A DNA stretch of 64,000 nucleotides from Sipunculus nudus (Eukaryota; Annelida; Sipuncula; Golfingiida; Sipunculidae), in the NCBI GenBank assembly GCA_026874595.1, contig CM049311.1:8035676-8099675 (forward strand), given 5' to 3'. Under the pieces are notes generated by a model that was not told the origin of the DNA, ran no database searches, and worked only from the letters and a program-made list of their open reading frames with translations. Position numbers and translations under genes: made by a program. Positions 25,151-36,339 of this stretch are shown piece by piece (position 1 is the first letter of the stretch; each line of letters starts with the position of its first letter).

Positions 25151-25804
25151 CGTAACACTACATGTCACATACAAAACCAGCAAAGTGGGGCAACGAAGAA
25201 AGTTCATCGATCAAAAGTTGCTTCTGCTCCTACAAATGCTGATTGGACGCAGGTCAGGACAGACAGACCTACACACAAACGTCACTTACGTAACAGGACA
25301 AAACATTTCCATAGTAAGACAGCACAGACAGACTCGTTACCAAGAAAAGGCAGGCCCTCTGCCAAACGCCCAGATAACATGAGGTACACAAATCCTTATG
25401 CCTGGACTGGTGAAACGCCAAACTGCTATGAATGTTCAGAGCCTGGACATGTCGCCGATGACTGTGACGTCAGATTACTTAGAGTAGCGAATGGGGATTT
25501 CGCGGGCATCCCCCCCAAATCACTTAATAAAATCAGGACCCGGTTGAACAGAAATGGAAAAGAAAAATCTTTGCTAAGTAATCTATGTCCATCAGGGAGA
25601 AAACAAACTCTCACACAACAAAACGATGAACCTGTAGCAGGGCCTTCAAATGATTATACACACAGGCCTAAGTCTACTCGACGTAGCAGTAGAAATACAA
25701 GGAAACATAACCATGCAAATCTTAATGAACGGGGATATTCACAGTTAATGTCATACAAGCCTTACTGTACATGTATATATGTATATAAACGTGAAAAAAA
25801 ATAA
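25151..25804 (+). pseudogene. Pol C-terminal extension with intact CCHC zinc knuckle
   Basis: Same reading phase as integrase, separated from it by one stop codon, then open for 217 codons. The only ATG-started part is 25379-25804. The motif CYECSEPGHVADDC at about residues 19-32 of that part is a complete C-x2-C-x4-H-x4-C knuckle. The rest is basic and Ser/Thr-rich. The function is probably nucleic-acid binding. A knuckle after integrase is unusual for Ty3 elements, where it is normally at the end of Gag. It is not an envelope gene: there is no signal peptide or membrane segment. Confidence 0.6.
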
Positions 25805-26778
25805 AATAAAATAAATAAATACAAAAATAATAGTTGATTCAACTAAAGGGTATATGTAATGTGTGTATATGTTTATATATTTGTGTGTATGTATGTATAT
25901 GTATGGGTGTGTATGTATGTGTATGTATGTGTATGTGTATATGTATTATATATATGTTTGTACCTCTGTTATAATATATGTTAATTCACTGTACTTCCTT
26001 CCCATTTGCAGAAAATGCTGTTGAGAGCATCCAACCCCACTACCTCTACTTACACATATTTCATTCAGTTGTAGATGAACTGACTCATCAGTTTTGTAAA
26101 TACTACCCTTGTATTGTAGGAGAAGGTACTGCTGTTGTTGTTTTCATTTCAGGGGGGGGGGGCAATCTGGTATGGACATCGATCCTGCCTCCTGATGACA
26201 ATATCACCCAGCAACCAATACAGTGACCCCGTGCTGCCAGTTTAAGCCGTGCGAACAGAGTCAAAGGATTAATATGGCTTAAAACATGGAACTTTCATGT
26301 AGAGAAACTGGACTGTATAGGATCATTTATGGACAGTTACATTAATTATAAACCAAAATCTAATGCATATCTTCATACTCTTGTGCATTTTATATTGTCA
26401 TCTGATGTCACTTGTGTATTATATGTATATCTAATAAAATAGATCTCTAAACTTCTCTAAACTTCCACAACAACTATCAGACTGCTAATCCCTATTTCTG
26501 AGTAGTACTGTGTAGGAAGAGAAAACTCCCTACCCGCTGTTGGGATCCCGCTCCCAGGGATACCGAGCACTGGATAAACCTACCTCCCCCCTCCCAACAT
26601 GGGAATTAGGGGTTGGGTAGCCGGCTCACAGCGTATACACAGACTGCAAAGGCCTAATTTGGGCCAAATAATAAACAAAGACCAGTCCTCCCCTCCAAAA
26701 AGATAAGCAATATGACGGATCATGCAAAACAAACTACAACAAAAATTTTCCACTATATAGTGCAAAATTTTTCCCGAT
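25805..26778 (+). other. Ty3 3' untranslated region
   Basis: Non-coding. Includes an irregular TG/TA microsatellite at about 25855-25965, a poly-G run near 26151 and an AATAAA-type signal (CTAATAAAATAG near 26431). Confidence 0.6.
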
Positions 26779-26790
26779 AGGGGGGAAGGA
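26779..26790 (+). promoter_or_regulatory. Polypurine tract
   Basis: AGGGGGGAAGGA lies immediately before the 3' LTR start TGTAAC; this would prime plus-strand DNA synthesis. Confidence 0.85.
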
Positions 26791-27168
26791 TGTAACTGCC
26801 CGCCTGTTTCCACCCTGGGTGGAGTATCACCTTATTTGGGTGATCATTAACCTGGTTACTGTATTAGGGTCAGTGACCTTTTTCCTCGGTCCAGCACACA
26901 CGTGGTGAAGGCCAGTCGGGTTTGGGCTTCCAGCTGATGCAGAAGAGTTGGTTTGCTGATTCAGAGCGCCATCTTCTGTACATCCAGGAGTCAGCCTTGG
27001 CAACCTTGGTATGTGCTTTATCCCTTGTACTTAAGACCATATGCCGTTTGATAATTATTAAAGTTTTTAGTTGTGTTTATAACCCTATATATTTGTTGTG
27101 GTTCTTTGAATTACCCAGCCAGGTAGAAAAAACGAAAATCCTGTCCTCAGAATTAGAAATCCCCTACA
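26791..27168 (+). repeat. 3' LTR (378 bp)
   Basis: Pairs with 17998-18375, same length and ends. Followed by target duplication ACGC at 27169-27172. Confidence 0.93.
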
Positions 27169-27172
27169 ACGC

Positions 27173-27340
27173 AATACTGAGCTAATTTTTGGTATGTACA
27201 TAGAAAATGTATGGAAGAATATGCATATTCACTATGATCAAAATCAGATCAGTGGTTTTGATATAAGGCAGTCTTATAGTGTATCAATGGTTTTTTTTAT
27301 GGAAAATGGAGGTTTTTCATGCACTAACCCTGGTCATCGC
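27173..27340 (-). repeat. Long interspersed repeat, copy a, remainder right of Ty3
   Basis: AATACTGAGCTAATTTTTGG followed by text with GTGGTTTTGATAT and GTTTTTCATG matches 30186-30350 of copy b, the direct continuation of 17997. Confidence 0.75.
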
Positions 27341-27846
27341 GCAGAGTATATTCACACTTGAGCTTCTAGGAATGCGAATTTTATTTTTCTGTCACGTTTC
27401 ATGGTAAGCCATGAAGTACATCGAATTTCATAATGATATTGAGCGAAGAACTGTATATAAGAGCGTGGATTGTGCAAAGGACCCGCAAGTTGTGCCAGTC
27501 GCATTGCCAAATGGTGTAAGATAATTGCGAGGTGTCGTAACAAATACGCTTGAAAATATCTTGTGCCTGGATACAAAATATTCTGCCAGCGCTTGCTCAG
27601 GACATGGACATCGTTGTGTGGTTATCGATGCGAGACCAAGTACGCGATGACATGTTTTCTTTGTTTGTTTGTTTGTGAGAAGTGTGTACGGTCTGGGGAC
27701 TATACCTGACTGAAGTGCGGAAATCCCGGTGGGCGTCTTCAGGACTTGCATGGTGTGATACAGCAAGATATATTCAGAGTGCTCAGGCACGAGCCACAGA
27801 TCACACCTGAAGAGTTCAATGCTATAGCACAATGCAGAGGTCGCAC
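27341..27846. other. No gene recognised
   Basis: Unique-looking sequence. The 189-aa minus-strand frame (27428-27997) crosses into a repeat end, lacks a known domain and has no splice context, so I do not call it a gene. Confidence 0.4.
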
Positions 27847-27857
27847 AATAAGCGAAG

Positions 27858-28363
27858 ACAAGTGACCCATGGGTCATGACGCTCAGCTGACAAGCATGAC
27901 CTGTTTTTAAAGCCTGATGGTATACCATATGGTATCTGACCATACTTGGAAGATGGAAGGTTTGGGATGAAAAGTCTGACTTGAAATGCATCCACAACTT
28001 TTTTCAAGAAGCTGGTCCTGTGACATTGACCTTTGACCCTAAGACCTAAATATCAAAAGGTTTGTTCCTCTATTGACATGTAAGGTTTGGGATGATTATT
28101 TTGGCTATAAGAATTAATTCTGGGAGGTGCAAACACACCCCGTAACTCAGAGAATATATAGGTCACTGTGACCTAATTTCAGATCTGCAAGGAGATCTTT
28201 TTAGAACCTCTAAGACTGCATAGGGTTCATGTATCTAACCCTTACAGTTACAATTTGTGCCCTGCTAACGGCCGGACGGCTGGCCGGACGGACAGACGGA
28301 AGGACGACGGACAAAGACCCATCGCTATAGCACAGCATGACTTAAAGTCAGCTGAGCTAAAAA
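27858..28363 (+). repeat. Family A repeat, short copy
   Basis: Left end CAAGTGACCCATGGGTCATG then GCTCAGCTGA. Right end AAAGTCAGCTGAGCTAAAAA after a GGCCGGACGGACAGACGG tract. The interior has a DR1-like TGACCTTTGACCC at 28027-28039. The ends match 9277-10514 and 28701-31229. Confidence 0.72.
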
Positions 28364-28700
28364 TCACTGAAACTGCACTGACAAAAGGATTTCTAAGGTG
28401 GCTAACTGGCAGACATAATGGATTTCTGAAAAGTCTGACATTTGATATCACACATCCTCCAATAAGAGACCAAACTTGTAGCAAATTCTAAAAAGGATGT
28501 TACAGTAATGAATGTCCAAAACAATTCAAAAGGCATTTTCAGGCCCTCATATTAGATTTATAGATATGCAAATGTAAAAAGTGTAAGTTCAATATTTTTT
28601 ATTATCACTCTGCTTTTCAGTGGGATCACAGGGTAGGTAAACTGCAAAACCTGAAAGAAAAGAAATGCAGAAAGCATGATTAAAGGTCTTGTAATAAAAA
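28364..28700. other. No gene recognised
   Basis: Short unique-looking spacer between two family A copies. Confidence 0.4.
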
Positions 28701-31229
28701 ACAAGGGACCCATGGGTCACGGCGCTCAGCTGTTATATATGATAAAAAATAGGATTTGGGAAAAAGGCACATGCTTGATTCGTGTGGTAATAAATATAAG
28801 CTTTATTATGAGTTGTTGGTGTTTAGTGCTATTGTCACACAGATTTTGACTTGGCCATATAACTTATAAGCAGCACATATAATAAAAGAGTTTAACTATT
28901 TATTAAAATTTAATAACAAATATTGTGCCAATATAATTTTTATTTAAAAAAATAATAAGAAAATCATATGATTTTTTAAAAATAAAATATAACTGAAATG
29001 ATTACTGAAATAATATTATAGAATATATTCATGAATGCATTCATGAATACATTTTGAAAGTTTCTGCACTGGTATTCAAATACTTTCATTTTTACCTGAA
29101 TTCCCATTCTTATGCAATAACATTTTTTAATGCAGTACATATTCATATTCGTATTCAAATACATTTGCAAAGCATTCGCAACATGTCTAGTATTTACTCA
29201 GTTTTAGCCAAACAATTTATGTTAAAAAAATAAATGTAATATATTCACTTTGGACTACTTTCACATCAATCTACACACTAGACACAGTAGGAATCTAGAT
29301 TAATATTATCAACTGCATCTTTAATTGTCTATCTTTCATTTCCTTCATATGATCCCTAATGATTAGTAATGAATAATATGATTTATTTTTTTATCATTAA
29401 AATTTCACTGAAAAATACCATAGGTGACTGCATGGTGTTATTTGGAATAAAATTGACATTGACATTCTATCCATCCATACAAGATTCTTACATCATCAGT
29501 AACTGCAAGTTAGTTTTCTGTTACTCAACTAACAAATTCCTTTTCTATAAATTTTTCTTTAATTTGTTATAAAAAAAACCAATACAAAATTATTAATTTG
29601 TTTATTGTTATGTTGTTTTTCAAAACAACTACTAGATGAGTTGGGTTGGACACCTGGATCAACTGAGGCCGGGCATTAGCTGCCTGGCTGCCCCAGTGTA
29701 TGCTTCGCTCAAGCATGCATAATCTGATAAAAGGTCAACAAGGTCAACATACAGGTGACTGAAGAGGGGCTGGATTAAACCTGGGTCTGACAAGGTCTCA
29801 TAAAAACATTAATAAAAGCTACAATATTTGGCCAATTTCTTTCAGCTTTCTAAACTACAAAGATGAAATCCTTATGTGTGCATAATATGAAAATTATATC
29901 AACAGAGCTCTCAGGAAACAAACGTGCCATGGTCACAGTTGGGCAAAATTTAAGGTACTAATTTTATATTTATACTAATAACTTATAAAATTTGAAAAAT
30001 TCAGAACTAATTTTTGGTATTCAATTGAATCTTGATTAAATAATGTTACATCCCTGACAAAAAATCTCTAGCTTCAGCAATCCTCTTGTTAAGGGAGTAA
30101 AAATCTATATATATATATATATATAAATATATTTCTTGATTTTTTAAAAAGTGCATTATGTTTGGGCCCATAACTTTAAACAGTTACGCAATACTGACAT
30201 CATTTCTGGCATGTGCATAGCGAATGTATAGAAAAATATGTATATTATATATGATCAAAGTCAGATCTGTGGTTTTGATATTAGGTAGTCTTACAGTGGA
30301 ACAATGGGTTTTTAATGGAAAAATGAAGTTTTTCATTAATATTTCGAAGGAATTAAGTCCTAGTGATCAAATTCTTGCCATGGTAAGGGATTTTGGAGAC
30401 ATCTAACTGTATGCTAAATTTTAGGAATTTAGAGCTGAAGCTGGGGAGCTGAGCTCTAGCAAACTGCATAACACTAGCTTGATGTAAACTTGATGTGACA
30501 TGGTGCTTGAAAACTTGAATAAAATCTACAGTTTTTGATCAACTGGTTTCAAATTTTTGGTGTTAACAGACAAAATGCTAAAAAAACATGCTGTGAAAAT
30601 TAAATCCACAGTGCTTACAGGAAAAAAAAACGTGCCATGGTCAAAGTTGGGAAAAATTTAAGGTACCAATTTTTTATTTTTGTTAATATTTTAAAAAATT
30701 TAAAAGATTTTGATCTAATTTTGGGTATTCAATTTAATTTTGATTAATTTAAGTTATATTACTGGAAAAAAAGTTTATAGCTTTAACATATTTTGTGTTA
30801 AGTGATCAAATATCTTTCCTGAAATTTTACACAATGCATTATGTTTGGGCCCATAACTTTTTAAATTTACATAATACAGACATAATTTCTGGCATGTGCA
30901 TAGGAACTATATAGAGGAATAATTATGGTAAATATGAGGAAAAAACAGATGAGTGGTTTTGATATTAGGCAGTCCTGAAGTGTAAAAATAGGTTTTTAAT
31001 AAAAAATTGAGGTTTTTCCTTAATTTCTAAAAGGAACGAAGTCGCAAAGACCCAGTTTTCAGCTTGGTAGGAGATCTTGGGGACATCTAACATTATGCCG
31101 AATTTTGGATTCCTAGGTCTTACTGTTTCAAAACGTGCCACATCTACGGACGGACGGACAGACGGACGGACGACAAACAATGGACCACGACTATAGCTCA
31201 GATGACTTATAGTCAGCTGAGCTAAAAAA
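28701..31229 (+). repeat. Long interspersed repeat, copy b, with family A ends
   Basis: Starts CAAGGGACCCATGGGTCACG then GCGCTCAGCTG. Ends with a (GGAC)n tract at about 31147-31172 and the hairpin arms TAGCTCAGATGAC and GTCAGCTGAGCTA. The interior is AT-rich and internally repeated: CGTGCCATGG recurs at 29923, 30631 and 31230, spacings of 708 and 599. Shared text links it to copies at 14.5-18.0, 36.3-37.7 and 60.7-64.0 kb. Confidence 0.75.
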
Positions 31230-31805
31230 CGTGCCATGGTCAAACTTGGGCAAAATTTAAGGTACCAATTTTATATTTTTGATCTAATGTTTGGTATACA
31301 ATTAAATTTTTATAAATTAAAGTTGTATTACTGAAAAAAAGTCCCTACCTTTAACACTTTTGGTCTTTAGTGACCAAATATCTTTCCTGATTTTTTTACA
31401 AAGTCCATTATGTTTGGGCCCATAACTTTTTTAAATTAAATAATACTGACTTAATTTCTGGCATGTACATAGGAACTATATGGAGGAATATTTATGGTAA
31501 ATATGAAGAAAACCAGATGAGTGGTTTTTATATTAGGCAGTCCTGCAGTGTTAAAATAGATTTCTAATAAAAAATTGTGGTTTTTCCTTAACATCTCAAA
31601 GGAACAAAGTCCTATTGACCCTATTTTCGGCATGGTAGAAGATTTTGGGGACATCTAACTGTAATGGCGAATTTCAGATTTGTAGGTCCAATGGTGTCGA
31701 AACGTGCCAGTCTTACGGACGGACATCCGGACAGACAGACGGACGAACGACGGACAATGGACCACGACTATAGCTCAGATGACTTATAGTCAGCTGAGCT
31801 AAAAA
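31230..31805 (+). repeat. Extra terminal unit of the long repeat
   Basis: Directly abuts the previous copy's end and repeats its last 0.6 kb, ending again in a GGACGGAC tract and TAGTCAGCTGAGCTAAAAA. This is a tandem duplication of the right-hand unit. Confidence 0.72.
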
Positions 31806-32199
31806 GCCATCCTAAATCAAGGTACACATCCACATATTATGAGAACAAACACTTGCTTTTATATGTGGTGATATATATTAAAATATTCAGATATCTAGGA
31901 AACTAAGTTTATTGCTAGTATTTCATAAAATTAACTGCAAAATGTTCCCATCATCTTATAAATCAGTAGCTAAACCTTAATACTATACTCTCAGTCTTAA
32001 TGCCTGGCTGAAGCATTCCGGCAACATTGTTTTTGTTATGCAGTAACGAGGTATTTATCACTCAGCCTTATCACTTAACAGGCTGATACAAAAGAGAGTC
32101 ATATGTCACCAACATCACTCACAATTATAGCCACACAGTGAGATGTACCATAACCAATGGTTATATGTACAAGAAAAACGGAGATGGTCTACAAAATAA

Positions 32200-33285
32200 G
32201 TTATTGTGAACATCCCTGACCTATGACCTTGGTCTTTTGCCCACATATCAACTGGATTCTTTCTAAATGATGGGTAACTACTAACCACTTACATCTGGCC
32301 AGGTGTAATTACTTGGCAACCAATGAGTGAATAACTTAGACCTGCAACCTTTAACCTCCTGACCAGCTGACCTCAAAATCAATTAGTTATTTCTTCATGC
32401 AAAAAGACCCATAAATATGAAGTTTGAATCACATTCAGTGATGCATAGATGTGGCATATGTGAAAGACTGAAGGTTTGCGTTGAACAGTTTCACTTGAAA
32501 TATGTTCACAAGCATTTAGAACAATATTGTGACCTTGACCTTTGACCTTTTGAACTCAACATCAATAGGCTTCTTCCCCTATTGGTAGGTAAGCCATATA
32601 TGACAGATGGAAAGTGTAGATTGAAAAGTTTGCCTGAAAATAACTCCACACAAGAAGAGGGTGCTGTGAACTTGACCTTTGACCTCAAAATTAACCGGTC
32701 TTTTCCCCTGTTGGCAGAGAAGCGATATCAGTGCTGAAAGGTTTGGAATGAAAGCTTGAAATGTGTCCACAACCTTTTCAAAGAAGTGGATCCTGTGATC
32801 CTGACCTTTGCCCTTGTGACCTCAACATCTATAGGATTCTTCTCCCACTTAGTAGGCGAGCTATATGTGAAAGATCGAAGAATTGGGATGAAAGGTTTGG
32901 CTTAAAATGCATCAACAGGCTTTTCAAAGAAGTTGGTTCTGTGACCTTTGACCGTGTGACCGCAAAATAAATATGGATCTTTCCCTGTTGGTAGGTGAGC
33001 TGTATGTGAAAGATGGAAGGTTTGGGATGAAAATTTTGGCTAAAAGAATTATTTCTGGGGGGTGCAAACACGTCCCATAACTTCGAGAATATAGGTGGCA
33101 GTGACCTAATTTCAGGTTTGCAAGATCTTTTTAGAACCTCTAAGACTGCATAGGGTTCATGGCCCTAGCTCCTACGGTTACGATTTGTGCCCTGCTAACG
33201 GCTGGCCGGACAGACGGAAGGACGACAGACAAAGACCCATCGCTATAGCCCAGCACGACTTCAAAGTCAGCTGAGCTAAAAAAAA
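32200..33285 (+). repeat. Family A repeat, DR1-rich copy (left border uncertain)
   Basis: Repeated blocks with GGTGAGCTATATGTGAAAGA, TTTGGGATGAAA and the DR1 sequences at 32536-32548 and 32673-32685. Ends in GGCTGGCCGGACAGACGG and AAGTCAGCTGAGCTAAAAA. Short frames on both strands are repeat artefacts. The 0.4 kb before it (31806-32200) shows no recognisable feature. Confidence 0.65.
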
Positions 33286-33679
33286 CCTTTCAGATAAACT
33301 GGTCAGAGACATTTACGCATTATTATTTCAGTCATGTGGGACTCTGACTCGGAGTCCCCCCCCCCCCCAAGGACTCAAGAAAGTTGGCAAGTCCACCTGG
33401 ACCAGTAACTTGGTCACACTATTAAGACTTAAATATATACACGTTCTACTAACAGATCGTTAAAAATACACTATATATACAGTAATTTGGTATTCTCGAA
33501 AAAACGCACGTGTAAAGCATCTCGGCTTAATACTTTTAAAGAACCTGGGAGTCGCGCAGAGAAGGGTCTTGACAGCGAGATTACGGAGATTGACAAACCC
33601 GCTTATCAGCTCCCAAAGGTTCAAGTGAAAGGCGGATTGACCAGAGACACTGGCAATCATCCAGAGAATACATTATAGC

Positions 33680-33715
33680 ACAAACACCACGACGCCGTGC
33701 ATATAATCGTTTATT
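33680..33715 (-). terminator. Candidate akirin polyadenylation site
   Basis: On the minus strand AATAAA (33715-33710) is followed within about 30 bases by a GT-rich element (GTCGTGGTGTTTGTG). It lies 1.9 kb past the akirin stop. A transcript end here would give a long 3' untranslated region; no transcript evidence is available. Confidence 0.4.
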
Positions 33716-35587
33716 GAAGAAACATGCATTGAAGACAGCAAATATGACAATACATGGAAATGTTAAACATCATTACCTAATACTTTTATTATTTACCACC
33801 AGCACGAACTCTCAGGAAAAAAAAAATACCCCGCCAACTCCGTAGACATGCACACATTCCTGGCTTAAGTTTGTACCCACGGGCCATGACCCCCCCCCCC
33901 CCCCCCCCCCCCAAGAAATATGCTAAAGAAAATAAATACTTAGTAGTGTACTCTTTCTTTTTGTAACATCTGCTTGATACAAGCGTAGCTAGATTAAAAC
34001 CACATGAAACGCTCTGGGTCATCTGGTGTTTGAAGATGGCTTACTGAACTCTCAATTTACATGTGTGAAAATTAAGTTATTTACTTGCAAAACAAATCAC
34101 AATCGCAGGAGTCTATCATTAATAATTACCTACTGATTCAATTTTGCATTCATTCGTATTTATGATTAATTCTGCAAGCATAGGGTGGCGTCACATTTCT
34201 TAAATATACTAATTTTCGAGCAAAGAAACCCTTAACCTAAAAGACAATACCTAGTACCGCCTGTATAGATTACTGCTGCGCTAACACATATTATTGATAT
34301 TTCTTCTACACGTACAGATATGAAAACTAAACCAAAGACCAGACACTATGGACCCTACCTATAAATAAGATTGGCAAGGCATTAACTAAGTATTTAAAAT
34401 TAAGGTATAAGAACCGAAGAAACTTGAAAATGATTAAACTCCAAAAACCCTATGTAAATTAGGGATAACTCAAATGATTGTGGGGTTTACTTTTTTAGTA
34501 TATTTTACATATGAAACATTCTGCAAGGCTAATAACCTCATTTTGATGTTCAACACACTCAAGCATCACAATTTCCCATGCACTCACCGAAACATGCATC
34601 TGCAAATAATAAAATGACCACATGAATGAATTTTGTTAATGAAAAGATTCCCCTATTAACATTCATTCTCAACATTTGAACAAAATATATGCCATAAATG
34701 ACTTCCCTGAACTACACAAATTAAATTCTAAACTACTACCATTATGCACAGAGTGAAATAGCAGCAGGCTCCATGGACTGCACCTTTAAAGGTACATCAC
34801 AGGATTTCCATGTTATGCTGTCATACATTAGAATCTCTGCATGTCTTGCAGAGCTTAAAAAAAATATATCTAAACAGACATTATGTGACAGTGGAAAAAG
34901 AGTGGTTCACTTTTTACAAACAAGTTCAGTACCAAGGCAAGCACGTGACGTCACAAAGATTCAAACCTGGCCAGATAAAACTGTCATCCAGAGGCCGATT
35001 GAATGAAGTTTCTCTACCAAGGAGCCTTCCTTCTTGAAAGTTGCATTAAAGTGTCGTGTTGTGCTGTTTGACAGACGCTCTGGGTCACTCGGTGTGGCCT
35101 TCCTCAAACACAATGCAGGTATACTAAATGATCAGTACACTGATTAAAATAAAACATTCAATACCAGACATACTTAGTCTCTTAAATGATGACGTGAACC
35201 AGTTCTGTATTTTGTATCTCTTTGCATATATAGCAAACAGGATAACGAGTATAAATAAGATAATAGTCCTCCCGTTCTGTGTTGAATAAATCATATACTT
35301 CTGATGTGCGCACCACAGTCACATGGGATTTCACCTCTCCATAGATGCTGATCTTCCTCTCGACATATCTCACCATGCCATGGTAAGACAAATAAGCGTG
35401 TTTATAAACATTAAAAAAAAATATACGAGGTTAATGTTTTTTTGCACCTGATGCATTGCACAACAAAACTGTACAATGCCACACACGTTGGGCCCTGTTA
35501 TGTCCTTTTTTGTAATATATTTTTTATAAGTTATTGTCCCCGGAACTCAACACAGCCCTCCCGAAGCCCCTCACAGGCTCATCCATC
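33716..35587 (-). other. Probable akirin 3' untranslated region
   Basis: Lies between the stop codon and the candidate poly-A site, with no repeat family recognised except poly-C runs near 33893-33912. The 69-aa minus-strand frame at 35182-35391 has no recognised domain. Confidence 0.35.
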
Positions 35588-35598
35588 TCATGATACAT
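35588..35598 (-). CDS. akirin: Akirin, coding exon 4 (last)
   Basis: After the acceptor TTCTTTTCAG the exon gives the last codons and the stop. With the split tyrosine codon from exon 3 the protein ends Ser-Tyr-Val-Ser, the ending expected of akirins. Only 11 bases are coding. The intron before it (35599-38107) contains a hairpin-ended repeat at 35974 and a copy of the long repeat. Confidence 0.9.
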
Positions 35599-35973
35599 CT
35601 GAAAAGAAAAAGAAAGTTTGGTTATTAATTAAATCGTGAAAATACACAGAATATATCTATCGGACATATAGCTGTGACCATTGACGTTACTGGTCATGTT
35701 TTGATAAGAATTTGGCGAAAACGTTAATTTTTCTTGTGCACATGTGCAGGTTAAGCCACCAGATTATATTTAATGTTCTGCAGTTGAATTTTATCCAGGA
35801 CATGCTCACAGATGTAAACTTGAAGTCGGGAAGAAATAACTACTAAAACCAGCCAGCAGGTAGTTTGCCACCAAAGCTATTTTTACAACAGATCAATTTT
35901 TAATATTTATCATTTTACCGTCTCCATATATATTTATAAACACACCTTCTGTTCCCACTACACTGGACTTATT

Positions 35974-36300
35974 GTCCCCCGCTCCGCGGATGCGGGGAAC
36001 ATTGATTTGGGTCGGTCTGTCAGGTTTTTCATTTCCGTGCGATAACTTTCCTAAATTTTATCCGATTTCTTTCAAATTTGGATCAGTGATTGCTCTCATG
36101 CATACTTTGGTTGGGATGGTTTTGGAATGTCTATCTGAAAAATATTTCTCTCCAGCTCAAAAACAAATTCTCAAATTTTGGTCAAATTTCTCAGTGTTTC
36201 AGTTTTTATGTTCGTTGCAGATGGCTCGACATGTCATAGTGGATTTTGGTCTTAATCTCAATGTGTTTTAGTTTTATGTTCGCCTACAGATGTCTCCACA
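35974..36300 (+). repeat. Hairpin-ended repeat fragment in akirin intron 3
   Basis: TTGTCCCCCGC pairs with GCGGGGAACA across TCCGCGGAT. Text of the style CGATAACTTTCCTAAATTTT and TTCAAATTTGGATC follows, as is common next to such ends. No second copy in the window. Confidence 0.45.
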
Positions 36301-36339
36301 TGTCATAGTGCATCTGTTTAAGTTTTCATGTGCCCTCAT

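Larger units (their letters stand above)
17998..27168 (+). mobile_element. Ty3-type LTR retrotransposon, complete outline, coding region degenerate
   Basis: A 9.17-kb element with two 378-bp LTRs starting TGTAAC and ending CTACA, a primer-binding site, gag, protease remnant, RT, RNase H, integrase and a polypurine tract, in that order. Target duplication ACGC lies at 17994-17997 and 27169-27172. The joined flank reads TTACGCAATACTGA-like text found uninterrupted near 30184, so the target was a copy of the long interspersed repeat. A LINE sits in the leader. RT before integrase marks the Ty3/Gypsy group. In-frame stops, a frameshift and the lost protease signature make it non-functional. Confidence 0.93.

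Noticed and set aside
25379-25804. Third Ty3 frame as an envelope gene
   Set aside because: No signal peptide, glycosylation cluster or membrane segment; it has a CCHC knuckle in the integrase phase.
27428-27997. 189-aa minus-strand open frame
   Set aside because: Crosses a repeat border, has no recognised domain and no splice partners.
35182-35391. 69-aa minus-strand frame past the akirin stop
   Set aside because: Lies in the likely 3' untranslated region; no domain or conservation evidence available.
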